Source: Amia ocellicauda (lineage: Eukaryota > Chordata > Actinopteri > Amiiformes > Amiidae). From it: a DNA stretch of 64,000 nucleotides. The notes beneath the pieces were generated by a model. The model had not been told where the DNA came from and made no database searches. It worked only from the letters and a program-made list of their open reading frames with translations. The stretch lies in contig NC_089851.1 in the NCBI RefSeq assembly GCF_036373705.1, positions 60,249,850 to 60,313,849 on the forward strand, written 5' to 3'. The position numbers were made by a program, and so were the translations under genes. This document shows, one piece after another, positions 44,524 to 58,229 of the stretch. Numbering within the stretch: the stretch's first letter is position 1; each line of letters starts with the position of its first letter.

Positions 44524-44597
44524 GTCTCTGTGGCGCAATCGGTCAGCGCGTTTGGCTGTTAACCAAAAGGATGGTGGTTCGAATCCACCCAGGGACG
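44524..44597 (+). tRNA. tRNA-Asn (GTT)
   Basis: 74 nt from GTCTCTGTGGCGCAATCGG to CACCCAGGGACG. All four stems pair: acceptor GTCTCTG/CAGGGAC (one T-G), anticodon stem TTTGG/CCAAA around CTGTTAA, and T-stem GGTGG/CCACC. The A box TGGCGCAATCGG and B box GGTTCGAATCC are canonical, and TTTT follows 6 nt after the 3' end. It looks like a functional gene. Confidence 0.93.
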
Positions 44598-44603
44598 GCC
44601 CAC

Positions 44604-44607
44604 TTTT
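44604..44607 (+). terminator. Pol III terminator of tRNA-Asn
   Basis: TTTT followed by a C-run, directly downstream of the tRNA. Confidence 0.8.
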
Positions 44608-44761
44608 CCCCCCGCCCCTTGTTATTGTTTCTACTTCTGGCGGTCAGCTTGCCAGACTGCGGCTACAGTAACCTTAAGCTGCTTGCTGCGGACGGCCATC
44701 TTGCAAAAATGTATTGAGCGTTTAGAAACTTCCTTTCCATTGCCTAGGCCAACATAAACCA

Positions 44762-44835
44762 AGGCACTGCTAGGAGTCGTACCCAGGGTTTCCTGTTTAC
44801 GAGACAGGTGCTTTGACCAATTAAGCCACGGTGCC
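44762..44835 (-). tRNA. tRNA-Thr-like (CGT), probably weakened
   Basis: Minus-strand 74 nt from GGCACCGTGGCTTAATTGG to GCAGTGCCT, with anticodon loop CTCGTAA (CGT) in a perfect CCTGT/ACAGG stem. It matches vertebrate tRNA-Thr(CGT). Defects: a C6-A67 mismatch in the acceptor stem and T55 replaced by A, so the B box reads GGTACGACTCC. No TTTT lies close downstream. It may be a pseudogene. Confidence 0.68.
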
Positions 44836-44883
44836 AGGACTCTCCCATTCCCCAGTGCCTACACTCAGGCGTAAGGAACAAAA

Positions 44884-44931
44884 CAACAAAACAAAACAAA
44901 ACAAAACAAAACAAAACAAAACAAAACAAAA
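44884..44931. repeat. (AAAAC)n microsatellite in insert copy 1
   Basis: About nine AAAAC units; identical in the second insert copy. Confidence 0.9.
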
Positions 44932-47900
44932 TCTGGATGCAGGCTGCAACAAAGGAAGCACACAGAGGTGAAAACGTAAGGTTGACGGGAGCAACAAGCT
45001 CCCTGTTGCGACTGTCTAGGGGCGGCAATGGGAATTGGACGTTAGGTCAGTAGCATAGTAGCATAACAGCAGATCACGGACCACTGTCAATCAGATGCTT
45101 GCCTTGCCGTCCATCCATCCATCTATCTATCTATCTATGACTCTCGATATCTAACTCTCTTGCTTGCTATCGCTCCCCCAATGGTCAGTAGCATAGTAGC
45201 ATAACAGCAGATCAAGAACCAGTGTCAATCAGATGCTTGCCTTCCCGTCCATCCATCCATCCATCCATCTATCTATCTATCTATCTATGACTCTCGATAT
45301 CTAACTCTCTTGCTTGCTATCGTTCCCCCAATGGTCAGTAGCATTGTAGCATAACAGCAGATCACGGACCACTGTCAATCAGATGCTTGCCTTGCCGTCC
45401 ATCCATCCATCCATCTATCTATGACTCTCGATATCTAACTCTCTTGCTTGCTATCGCTCCCCCAATGGTCAGTAGCATAGTTGCATAACAGCAGATCACA
45501 GACCACTGTCAATCAGATGCTTGCCTTGCCGTCCATCCATCCATCTATCTATCTATCTATCTATGACTCTCGATATCTAACTCTCTTGCTTGCTATCGCT
45601 CCCCCAATGGTCAGTAGCATAGTAGCATAACAGAAGATCACGGACCACTGTCAATCAGATGCTTGCCTTGCCGTCCATCCATCCATCTATCTATCTATCT
45701 ATCTATGACTCTCGATATCTAACTCTCTTGCTTGCTATCGCTCCCCCAATGGTCAGTAGCATTGTAGCATAACAGCAGATCACGGACCACTGTCAATCAG
45801 ATGCTTGCCTTGCCGTCCTTCCATCCATCCATCTATCTATCTATCTATGACTCTCGATATCTAACTCTCTTGCTTGCTATCGCTCCCCCAATGGTCAGTA
45901 GCATAGTAGCATAACAGCAGATCAAGAACCACTGTCAATAGGATGCTTGCCTTGCCGTCCATCCATCCATCCATCTATCTATGACTCTCGATATCTTACT
46001 CTCTTGCTTGCTATCGCTCCCCCAATGGTCAGTAGCATAGTTGCATAACAGCAGATCACAGACCACTGTCAATCAGATGCTTGCCTTGCCGTCCATCCAT
46101 CCATCCATCTATCTTTCTATGTATCTATGTCTCTCGATATCTAACTCTCTTGCTTGCTAACGCTCCCCCAATGGTCAGTAGCATAGTAGCATAACAGCAG
46201 ATCACGGACCACTGTCAATCAGATGCTTGCCTTGCCGTCCATCCATCCATCTATCTATTTATCTATCTATGACTCTTGATATCTAACTCTCTTGCTTGCT
46301 ATCGCTCCCCCAATGGTCAGTAGCATAGTAGCATAACAGCAGATCACGGACCACTGTCAATCAGATGCTTGCCTTGCCGTCCATCCATCTATCTATCTAT
46401 CTATCTATGACTCTTGATATCTAACTCTCTTGCTTGCTATCGCTCCCCCAATGGTCAGTAGCATAGTAGCATAACAGCAGATCACGGACCACTGTCAATC
46501 AGATGCTTGCCTTGCCGTCCATCCATCCATCTATCTATCTATCTATCTATGACTCTCGATATCTAACTCTCTTGCTTGCTATCGCTCCCCCAATGGTCAA
46601 TAGCATAGTAGCATAACAGCAGATCACGGACCACTGTCAATCAGATGCTTGCCTTGCCGTCCATCCATCCATCCATCTATCTATCTTTCTGTCTATGTTT
46701 CTCGATATCTAACTCTCTTGCTTGCTATCACTCCCCCAATGGTCAGTAGCATAGTAGCATAACAGCAGATCACGGACCACTGTCAATCAGATGCTTGCCT
46801 TGCCGTCCATCCATCCATCTATCTATCTATCTATCTATGACTCTCGATATCTAACTCTCTTGCTTGCTATCGCTCCCCCAATGGTCAGTAGAATTGTAGC
46901 ATAACAGCAGATCATGGACCACTGTCAATCAGATGCTTGCCTTGCCGTCCATCCATCCATCCATCTATCTATGACTCTCGATATCTAACTCTCTTGCTTG
47001 CTATCGCTCCCCCAATGGTCAGTAGCATAGTAGCATAACAGCAGATCACAGACCACTGTCAATCAGATGCTTGCCTTGCCGTCCATCCATCCATCCATCT
47101 ATCTTTCTATGTATCTATGTCTCTCGATATCTAACTCTCTTGCTTGCTATCGCTCCCCCAATGGTCAGTAGCATAGTAGCATAACAGCAGATCACGGACC
47201 ACTGTCAATCAGATGCTTGCCTTGCCGTCCATCTATCTATCTATGACTCTCGATATCTAACTCTCTTGCTTGCTATCGCTCCTTCAATGGTCAGTAGCAT
47301 AGTAGCATAACAGCAGATCACGGACCACTGTCAATCAGATGCTTGCCTTGCCTTGCCGTCCATCCATCCATCCATCTATCTATCTATCTATCTATCTATC
47401 TATGACTCTCGATATCTAACTCTCTTGCTTGCTATCGCTCCCCCAATGGTCAGTAGCATAGTAGCATAACAGCAGATCACGGACCACTATCAATCAGATG
47501 CTTGCCTTGCCGTCCATCCATCCATCCATCTATCTATCTATCTATGACTCTCGATATCTAACTCTCTTGCTTGCTATCGCTCCCCCAATGGTCAGTAGCA
47601 TAGTAGCATAACATCAGATCACGGACCACTGTCAATCATATGCTTGCCTTGCCGTCCATCCATCCATCCATCTATCTATCTATCTATCTATGACTCTCGA
47701 TATCTAACTCTCTTGCTTGCTATCGCTCCCCCAATGGTCAGTAGCATAGTAGCATAACAGCAGATCACGGACCACTGTCAATCAGATGTTTGCCTTGCCG
47801 TCCATCCATCCATCCATCTATCTATGACTCTCGATATCTAACTCTCTTGCTTGCTATCGCTCCCCCAATGGTCAGTAGCATTGTAGCATAACAGCAGATC

Positions 47901-48530
47901 ACGGACCACTGTCAATCAGATGCTTGCCTTGCCGTCCATCCATCCATCCATCTATCTATCTATCTATGACTCTCGATATCTAACTCTCTTGCTTGCTATC
48001 GCTCCCCCAATGGTCAGTACCATAGTAGCATAACAGAAGATCACGGACCACTGTCAATCAGATGCTTGCCTTGCCGTCCATCCATCCATCTATCTATCTA
48101 TCTATCTAAGACTCTCGATATCTAACTCTCTTGCTTGCTATCGCTCCCCCAATGGTCAGTAGCATTGTAGCAAATCACGGACCACTGTCAATCAGATGCT
48201 TGCCTTGCCGTCCATCCATCTATCTATCTATCTATCTATGACTCTTGATATCTAACTCTCTTGCTTGCTATCGCTCCCCCAATGGTCAGTAGCATAGTAG
48301 CATAACAGCAGATCACGGACCACTGTCAATCAGATGCTTGCCTTGCCGTCCATCCATCCATCTATCTATCTATCTATCTATGACTCTCGATATCTAACTC
48401 TCTTGCTTGCTATCGCTCCCCCAATGGTCACGTATGTTGCATTCAACGACAAAGAAAATCGTGTGCTGGAAATGATTTTTGGCAACTGTGAAGGAACTGC
48501 ACAACTGCAGCAACCAAAGCACCTCTGTCT

Positions 48531-48604
48531 GTCTCTGTGGCGCAATCGGTCAGCGCGTTTGGCTGTTAACCAAAAGGATGGTGGTTCGAATCCACCCAGG
48601 GACG
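48531..48604 (+). tRNA. tRNA-Asn (GTT), duplicate
   Basis: Same sequence as the copy at 44,524, with complete pairing and both internal promoter boxes. Confidence 0.93.
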
Positions 48605-48610
48605 GCCCAC

Positions 48611-48614
48611 TTTT
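48611..48614 (+). terminator. Pol III terminator of duplicate tRNA-Asn
   Basis: TTTT before a C-run, same spacing as in copy 1. Confidence 0.8.
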
Positions 48615-48768
48615 CCCCCCGCCCCTTGTTATTGTTTCTACTTCTGGCGGTCAGCTTGCCAGACTGCGGCTACAGTAACCTTAAGCTGCTTGCTGCGGAC
48701 GGCCATCTTGCAAAAATGTATTGAGCGTTTAGAAACTTCCTTTCCATTGCCTAGGCCAACATAAACCA

Positions 48769-48842
48769 AGGCACTGCTAGGAGTCGTACCCAGGGTTTCC
48801 TGTTTACGAGACAGGTGCTTTGACCAATTAAGCCACGGTGCC
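48769..48842 (-). tRNA. tRNA-Thr-like (CGT), duplicate
   Basis: Same sequence and same defects as the copy at 44,762. Confidence 0.68.
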
Positions 48843-51069
48843 AGGACTCTCCCATTCCCCAGTGCCTACACTCAGGCGTAAGGAACAAAACAACAAAACA
48901 AAACAAAACAAAACAAAACAAAACAAAACAAAACAAAATCTGGATGCAGGCTGCAACAAAGGAAGCACACAGAGGTGAAAACGTAAGGTTGACGGGAGCA
49001 ACAAGCTCCCTGTTGCGACTGTCTAGGGGCGGCAATGGGAATTGGACGTTAGGTCAGTAGCATAGTAGCATAACAGCAGATCACGGACCACTGTCAATCA
49101 GATGCTTGCCTTGCCGTCCATCCATCCATCTATCTATCTATCTATGACTCTCGATATCTAACTCTCTTGCTTGCTATCGCTCCCCCAATGGTCAGTAGCA
49201 TAGTAGCATAACAGCAGATCAAGAACCAGTGTCAATCAGATGCTTGCCTTCCCGTCCATCCATCCATCCATCTATCTATCTATCTATCTATCTATGACTC
49301 TCGATATCTAACTCTCTTGCTTGCTATCGGTCCCCCAATGGTCAGTAGCATAGTAGCATAACAGCAGATCACGGACCACTATCAATCAGATGCTTGCCTT
49401 GCCGTCCATCCATCCATCTATCTATCTATCTATCTATGACTCTCGATATCTAACTCTCTTGCTTGCTATCGTTCCCCCAATGGTCAGTAGCATTGTAGCA
49501 TAACAGCAGATCACGGACCACTGTCAATCAGATGCTTGCCTTGCCGTCCATCCATCCATCCATCTATCTATGACTCTCGATATCTAACTCTCTTGCTTGC
49601 TATCGCTCCCCCAATGGTCAGTAGCATAGTTGCATAACAGCAGATCACAGACCACTGTCAATCAGATGCTTGCCTTGCCGTCCATCCATCCATCTATCTA
49701 TCTATCTATCTATGACTCTCGATATCTAACTCTCTTGCTTGCTATCGCTCCCCCAATGGTCAGTAGCATAGTAGCATAACAGAAGATCACGGACCACTGT
49801 CAATCAGATGCTTGCCTTGCCGTCCATCCATCCATCTATCTATCTATCTATCTATGACTCTCGATATCTAACTCTCTTGCTTGCTATCGCTCCCCCAATG
49901 GTCAGTAGCATAGTAGCATAACAGCAGATCACGGACCACTGTCAATCAGATGCTTGCCTTGCCGTCCATCCATCCATCTATCTATTTATCTATCTATGAC
50001 TCTTGATATCTAACTCTCTTCCTTGCTATCGCTCCCCCAATGGTCAGTAGCATAGTAGCATAACAGCAGATCACGGACCACTGTCAATCAGATGCTTGCC
50101 TTGCCGTCCATCCATCTATCTATCTATCTATCTATGACTCTTGATATCTAACTCTCTTGCTTGCTATCGCTCCCCCAATGGTCAGTAGCATAGTAGCATA
50201 ACAGCAGATCACGGACCACTGTCAATCAGATGCTTGCCTTGCCGTCCATCCATCCATCTATCTATCTATCTATCTATGACTCTCGATATCTAACTCTCTT
50301 GCTTGCTATCGCTCCCCCAATGGTCAATAGCATAGTAGCATAACAGCAGATCACGGACCACTGTCAATCAGATGCTTGCCTTGCCGTCCATCCATCCATC
50401 CATCTATCTATCTTTCGGTCTATGTTTCTCGATATCTAACTCTCTTGCTTGCTATCACTCCCCCAATGGTCAGTAGCATAGTAGCATAACAGCAGATCAC
50501 GGACCACTGTCAATCAGATGCTTGCCTTGCCGTCCATCCATCCATCTATCTATCTATCTATCTATGACTCTCGATATCTAACTCTCTTGCTTGCTATCGC
50601 TCCCCCAATGGTCAGTAGAATTGTAGCATAACAGCAGATCATGGACCACTGTCAATCAGATGCTTGCCTTGCCGTCCATCCATCCATCCATCTATCTATG
50701 ACTCTCGATATCTAACTCTCTTGCTTGCTATCGCTCCCCCAATGGTCAGTAGCATAGTAGCATAACAGCAGATCACAGACCACTGTCAATCAGATGCTTG
50801 CCTTGCCGTCCATCCATCCATCCATCTATCTTTCTATGTATCTATGTCTCTCGATATCTAACTCTCTTGCTTGCTATCGCTCCCCCAATGGTCAGTAGCA
50901 TAGTAGCATAACAGCAGATCACGGACCACTGTCAATCAGATGCTTGCCTTGCCGTCCATCTATCTATCTATGACTCTCGATATCTAACTCTCTTGCTTGC
51001 TATCGCTCCTTCAATGGTCAGTAGCATAGTAGCATAACAGCAGATCACGGACCACTGTCAATCAGATGC

Positions 51070-51873
51070 TTGCCTTGCCTTGCCGTCCATCCATCCATCC
51101 ATCTATCTATCTATCTATCTATCTATCTATGACTCTCGATATCTAACTCTCTTGCTTGCTATCGCTCCCCCAATGGTCAGTAGCATAGTAGCATAACAGC
51201 AGATCACGGACCACTATCAATCAGATGCTTGCCTTGCCGTCCATCCATCCATCCATCTATCTATCTATCAATCTATCTATCTATGACTCTCGATATCTAA
51301 CTCTCTTGCTTGCTATCGCTCCCCCAATGGTCAGTAGCATAGTAGCATAACAGCAGATCACGGACCACTGTCAATCATATGCTTGCCTTGCCGTCCATCC
51401 ATCCATCCATCTATCTATCTATCTATCTATCTATGACTCTCGATATCTAACTCTCTTGCATGCTATTGCTTCCCCAATGGTCAGTAGTATAGTAGCATAA
51501 CAGCAGATCACGGACCACTGTCAATCAGATGCTTGCCTTGCCGTCCATCCATCCATCCATCTATCTATCTATCTATCTATCTATCTATGACTCTCGATAT
51601 CTAACTCTTGCTTGCTATCGCTCCCCCAATGGTCAGTAGCATAGTAGCATAACAGCAGATCACGGACCACTATCAATCAGATGCTTGCCTTGCCGTCCAT
51701 CCATCCATCCATCTATCTATCTATCAATCTATCTATCTATCTATGACTCTCGATATCTAACTCTCTTGCTTGCTATCGCTCTCCCAATGGTCAGTAGCAT
51801 AATAGCACAACAGCAGATCACGGACCACTGTCAATCAGATGCTTGCCTTGCCTTGCCGTCCATCCATCCATCC

Positions 51874-51907
<34 letters not shown>

Positions 51908-52879
51908 GACTCTCGATATCTAACTCTCTTGCTTGCTATCGCTCCCCCAATGGTCAGTAGCATAGTAGCATAACAGCAGATCACGGACCACTATCAATCA
52001 GATGCTTGCCTTGCCGTCCATCCATCCATCCATCTATCTATCTATCAATCTATCTATCTATGACTCTCGATATCTAACTCTCTTGCTTGCTATCGCTCCC
52101 CCAATGGTCAATAGCATAGTAGCATAACAGCAGATCACGGACCACTGTCAATCATATGCTTGCCTTGCCGTCCATCCATCCATCCATCTATCTATCTATC
52201 TATGACTCTCGATATCTAACTCTCTTGCTTGCTATCGCTCCCCCAATGGTCAGTAGCATAGTAGCATAACAGCAGATCAAGAACCACTGTCAATCAGATG
52301 CTTGCCTTGCCGTCCACCCATCCATCCATCTATCTATGACTCTCGATATCTAACTCTCTTGCTTGCTATCGCTCCCCCAATGTTCAGTAGCATAGTTGCA
52401 TAACAGCAGATCACAGACCACTGTCAATCAGATGCTTGCCTTGCCGTCCATCCATCCATCCATCTATCTTTCTATGTATCTATGTCTCTCGATATCTAAC
52501 TCTCTTGCTTGCTAACGCTCCTACAATGGTCAGTAGCATAGTAGCATAACAGCAGATCACGGACCACTGTCAATCAGATGCTTGCCTTGCCGTCCATCCA
52601 TCTATCTATCTATCTATCTATGACTCTTGATATCTAACTCTCTTGCTTGCTATCGCTCCCCCAATGGTCAGTAGCATAGTAGCATAACAGCAGATCACGG
52701 ACCACTGTCAATCAGATGCTTGCCTTGCCGTCCATCCATCCATCCATCTATCTATGACTCTCGATATCTAACTCTCTTCCTTGCTATCGCTCCCCCAATG
52801 GTCAGTAGCATAGTTGCATAACAGCAGATCACAGACCACTGTCATTCAGATGCTTGCCTTGCCGTCCATCCATCCATCC

Positions 52880-52912
<33 letters not shown>

Positions 52913-53195
52913 ACTGTGACTCTCGATATCTAACTCTCTTGCTTGCTATCGCTCCCCCAATGGTCAGTAGCATAGTAGCATAACAGCAGATCACGGACCA
53001 CTGTCAATCAGATGCTTGCCTTGCCGTCCATCCATCCATCCATCTATCTATCTATCTATCTATCTATCTATAACTCTCGATATCTAACTCTCTTACTTGC
53101 TATCGGTCCCCCAATGGTCAGTAGCATAGTAGCATAACAGCAGATCACGGACCACTGTCAATCAGATGCTTGCCTTGCCGTCCATCCATCCATCC

Positions 53196-53241
<46 letters not shown>

Positions 53242-53330
53242 GACTCTCGATATCTAACTCTCTTGCTTGCTATCGCTCCCCCAATGGTCAGTAGCATAGT
53301 AGCATAACAGCAGATCACGGACCACTGTCA
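51070..53330. repeat. Higher-order satellite block, ~2,270 bp, copy 1
   Basis: Starts near the doubled 'cttgccttgccttgcc' word. It has a distinctive monomer order including CTATCAATCTAT tracts, 'gcatgctattgcttcc', 'aacagcagatcaagaacc' and 'ctaactgtgactctc'. The next 2.27 kb repeats it. Confidence 0.85.
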
Positions 53331-53339
53331 ATCAGATGC

Positions 53340-54143
53340 TTGCCTTGCCTTGCCGTCCATCCATCCATCCATCTATCTATCTATCTATCTATCTATCTAT
53401 GACTCTCGATATCTAACTCTCTTGCTTGCTATCGCTCCCCCAATGGTCAGTAGCATAGTAGCATAACAGCAGATCACGGACCACTATCAATCAGATGCTT
53501 GCCTTGCCGTCCATCCATCCATCCATCTATCTATCTATCAATCTATCTATCTATGACTCTCGATATCTAACTCTCTTGCTTGCTATCGCTCCCCCAATGG
53601 TCAGTAGCATAGTAGCATAACAGCAGATCACGGACCACTGTCAATCATATGCTTGCCTTGCCGTCCATCCATCCATCCATCTATCTATCTATCTATCTAT
53701 CTATGACTCTCGATATCTAACTCTCTTGCATGCTATTGCTTCCCCAATGGTCAGTAGTATAGTAGCATAACAGCAGATCACGGACCACTGTCAATCAGAT
53801 GCTTGCCTTGCCGTCCATCCATCCATCCATCTATCTATCTATCTATCTATCTATCTATGACTCTCGATATCTAACTCTTGCTTGCTATCGCTCCCCCAAT
53901 GGTCAGTAGCATAGTAGCATAACAGCAGATCACGGACCACTATCAATCAGATGCTTGCCTTGCCGTCCATCCATCCATCCATCTATCTATCTATCAATCT
54001 ATCTATCTATCTATGACTCTCGATATCTAACTCTCTTGCTTGCTATCGCTCTCCCAATGGTCAGTAGCATAATAGCACAACAGCAGATCACGGACCACTG
54101 TCAATCAGATGCTTGCCTTGCCTTGCCGTCCATCCATCCATCC

Positions 54144-54177
<34 letters not shown>

Positions 54178-55149
54178 GACTCTCGATATCTAACTCTCTT
54201 GCTTGCTATCGCTCCCCCAATGGTCAGTAGCATAGTAGCATAACAGCAGATCACGGACCACTATCAATAAGATGCTTGCCTTGCCGTCCATCCATCCATC
54301 CATCTATCTATCTATCAATCTATCTATCTATGACTCTCGATATCTAACTCTCTTGCTTGCTATCGCTCCCCCAATGGTCAATAGCATAGTAGCATAACAG
54401 CAGATCACGGACCACTGTCAATCATATGCTTGCCTTGCCGTCCATCCATCCATCCATCTATCTATCTATCTATGACTCTCGATATCTAACTCTCTTGCTT
54501 GCTATCGCTCCCCCAATGGTCAGTAGCATAGTAGCATAACAGCAGATCAAGAACCACTGTCAATCAGATGCTTGCCTTGCCGTCCACCCATCCATCCATC
54601 TATCTATGACTCTCGATATCTAACTCTCTTGCTTGCTATCGCTCCCCCAATGTTCAGTAGCATAGTTGCATAACAGCAGATCACAGACCACTGTCAATCA
54701 GATGCTTGCCTTGCCGTCCATCCATCCATCCATCTATCTTTCTATGTATCTATGTCTCTCGATATCTAACTCTCTTGCTTGCTAACGCTCCTACAATGGT
54801 CAGTAGCATAGTAGCATAACAGCAGATCACGGACCACTGTCAATCAGATGCTTGCCTTGCCGTCCATCCATCTATCTATCTATCTATCTATGACTCTTGA
54901 TATCTAACTCTCTTGCTTGCTATCGCTCCCCCAATGGTCAGTAGAATTGTAGCATAACAGCAGATCATGGACCACTGTCAATCAGATGCTTGCCTTGCCG
55001 TCCATCCATCCATCCATCTATCTATGACTCTCGATATCTAACTCTCTTCCTTGCTATCGCTCCCCCAATGGTCAGTAGCATAGTTGCATAACAGCAGATC
55101 ACAGACCACTGTCATTCAGATGCTTGCCTTGCCGTCCATCCATCCATCC

Positions 55150-55182
<33 letters not shown>

Positions 55183-55465
55183 ACTGTGACTCTCGATATC
55201 TAACTCTCTTGCTTGCTATCGCTCCCCCAATGGTCAGTAGCATAGTAGCATAACAGCAGATCACGGACCACTGTCAATCAGATGCTTGCCTTGCCGTCCA
55301 TCCATCCATCCATCTATCTATCTATCTATCTATCTATCTATAACTCTCGATATCTAACTCTCTTACTTGCTATCGGTCCCCCAATGGTCAGTAGCATAGT
55401 AGCATAACAGCAGATCACGGACCACTGTCAATCAGATGCTTGCCTTGCCGTCCATCCATCCATCC

Positions 55466-55511
<46 letters not shown>

Positions 55512-55600
55512 GACTCTCGATATCTAACTCTCTTGCTTGCTATCGCTCCCCCAATGGTCAGTAGCATAGTAGCATAACAGCAGGTCACGGACCACTATCA
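53340..55600. repeat. Higher-order satellite block, ~2,270 bp, copy 2
   Basis: Direct tandem repeat of the preceding block at an offset of 2,270 bp, with few differences (for example 'agtagaattgtagc' replaces 'agtagcatagtagc' in one monomer). Confidence 0.85.
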
Positions 55601-58229
55601 ATCAGATGCTTGCCTTGCCGTCCATCCATCCATCCATCTATCTATCTATCAATCTATCTATCTATGACTCTCGATATCTAACTCTCTTGCTTGCTATCGC
55701 TCCCCCAATGGTCAGTAGCATAGTAGCACAACAGCAGATCACGGACCACTGTCAATCAGATGCTTGCCTTGCCGTCCATCCATCCATCTATCTATCTATC
55801 TATCTATGACTCTCGATATCTAACTCTCTTGCTTGCTATCGCTCCCCCAAAGGTCAGTAGCATTGTAGCATAACAGCAGATCACGGACCACTGTCAATCA
55901 GATGCTTGCCTTGCCGTCCATCCATCCATCCATCTATCTATGACTCTCGATATCTAACTCTCTTGCTTGCTATCGCTCCCCCAATGGTCAGTAGCATAGT
56001 TGCATAACAGCAGATCAAGAACCAGTGTCAATCAGATGCTTGCCTTCCCGTCCATCCATCCATCCATCTATCTATCTATCTATCTATCTATGACTCTCGA
56101 TATCTAACTCTCTTGCTTGCTATCGGTCCCCCAATGGTCAGTAGCATAGTAGCATAACAGCAGATCACGGACCACTATCAATCAGATGCTTGCCTTGCCG
56201 TCCATCCATCCATCTATCTATCTATCTATCTATGACTCTCGATATCTAACTCTCTTGCTTGCTATCGTTCCCCCAATGGTCAGTAGCATTGTAGCATAAC
56301 AGCAGATCACGGACCACTGTCAATCAGATGCTTGCCTTGCCGTCCATCCATCCATCCATCTATCTATGACTCTCGATATCTAACTCTCTTGCTTGCTATC
56401 GCTCCCCCAATGGTCAGTAGCATAGTTGCATAACAGCAGATCACAGACCACTGTCAATCAGATGCTTGCCTTGCCGTCCATCCATCCATCTATCTATCTA
56501 TCTATCTATGACTCTCGATATCTAACTCTCTTGCTTGCTATCGCTCCCCCAATGGTCAGTAGCATAGTAGCATAACAGAAGATCACGGACCACTGTCAAT
56601 CAGATGCTTGCCTTGCCGTCCATCCATCCATCTATCTATCTATCTATCTATGACTCTCGATATCTAACTCTCTTGCTTGCTATCGCTCCCCCAATGGTCA
56701 GTAGCATTGTAGCATAACAGCAGATCACGGACCACTGTCAATCAGATGCTTGCCTTGCCGTCCTTCCATCCATCCATCTATCTATCTATCTATGACTCTC
56801 GATATCTAACTCTCTTGCTTGCTATCGCTCCCCCAATGGTCAGTAGCATAGTAGCATAACAGCAGATCAAGAACCACTGTCAATAGGATGCTTGCCTTGC
56901 CGTCCATCCATCCATCCATCTATCTATGACTCTCGATATCTTACTCTCTTGCTTGCTATCGCTCCCCCAATGGTCAGTAGCATAGTTGCATAACAGCAGA
57001 TCACAGACCACTGTCAATCAGATGCTTGCCTTGCCGTCCATCCATCCATCCATCTATCTTTCTATGTATCTATGTCTCTCGATATCTAACTCTCTTGCTT
57101 GCTAACGCTCCCCCAATGGTCAGTAGCATAGTAGCATAACAGCAGATCACGGACCACTGTCAATCAGATGCTTGCCTTGCCGTCCATCCATCCATCTATC
57201 TATTTATCTATCTATGACTCTTGATATCTAACTCTCTTGCTTGCTATCGCTCCCCCAATGGTCAGTAGCATAGTAGCATAACAGCAGATCACGGACCACT
57301 GTCAATCAGATGCTTGCCTTGCCGTCCATCCATCTATCTATCTATCTATCTATGACTCTTGATATCTAACTCTCTTGCTTGCTATCGCTCCCCCAATGGT
57401 CAGTAGCATAGTAGCATAACAGCAGATCACGGACCACTGTCAATCAGATGCTTGCCTTGCCGTCCATCCATCCATCTATCTATCTATCTATCTATGACTC
57501 TCGATATCTAACTCTCTTGCTTGCTATCGCTCCCCCAATGGTCAATAGCATAGTAGCATAACAGCAGATCACGGACCACTGTCAATCAGATGCTTGCCTT
57601 GCCGTCCATCCATCCATCCATCTATCTATCTTTCTGTCTATGTTTCTCGATATCTAACTCTCTTGCTTGCTATCACTCCCCCAATGGTCAGTAGCATAGT
57701 AGCATAACAGCAGATCACGGACCACTGTCAATCAGATGCTTGCCTTGCCGTCCATCCATCCATCTATCTATCTATCTATCTATGACTCTCGATATCTAAC
57801 TCTCTTGCTTGCTATCGCTCCCCCAATGGTCAGTAGAATTGTAGCATAACAGCAGATCATGGACCACTGTCAATCAGATGCTTGCCTTGCCGTCCATCCA
57901 TCCATCCATCTATCTATGACTCTCGATATCTAACTCTCTTGCTTGCTATCGCTCCCCCAATGGTCAGTAGCATAGTAGCATAACAGCAGATCACAGACCA
58001 CTGTCAATCAGATGCTTGCCTTGCCGTCCATCCATCCATCCATCTATCTTTCTATGTATCTATGTCTCTCGATATCTAACTCTCTTGCTTGCTATCGCTC
58101 CCCCAATGGTCAGTAGCATAGTAGCATAACAGCAGATCACGGACCACTGTCAATCAGATGCTTGCCTTGCCGTCCATCTATCTATCTATGACTCTCGATA
58201 TCTAACTCTCTTGCTTGCTATCGCTCCCC

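Larger units (their letters stand above)
44424..45044 (+). other. 621-bp insert in the satellite, copy 1, with two tRNA genes
   Basis: Non-satellite sequence interrupts a monomer exactly after AATGGTCA, and the monomer resumes with GGTCAGTAGC. The 5 bp GGTCA are thus present on both sides (44,419-44,423 and 45,045-45,049), as in a target-site duplication. The insert holds a tRNA-Asn (plus), a tRNA-Thr-like (minus) and an (AAAAC)n tract. It has no transposon gene or clear terminal repeats. Confidence 0.9.
48431..49051 (+). other. 621-bp tRNA insert, copy 2
   Basis: By eye it is identical to copy 1 except for one base (CCAAAGCACC instead of CCAAAACACC), and it has the same GGTCA flanks. It arose by segmental duplication and not by a second insertion. 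Confidence 0.92.
47500..49290. repeat. Second copy of a ~1.8-kb block, 4,007 bp after the first
   Basis: Satellite monomers plus the tRNA insert match 43,500-45,290 at a constant offset of 4,007 bp, including private variants such as 'catcagatcacgg...aatcatatgc' and a monomer with the shortened join 'gtagcaaatcacgg'. Beyond about 49,290 the second copy gains an extra monomer relative to the first. Confidence 0.88.

Noticed and set aside
44744-45028. 94-codon minus-strand frame in the tRNA insert
   Set aside because: It reads through the tRNA-Thr sequence and the (AAAAC)n tract, giving a CFVLF repeat; not a gene.
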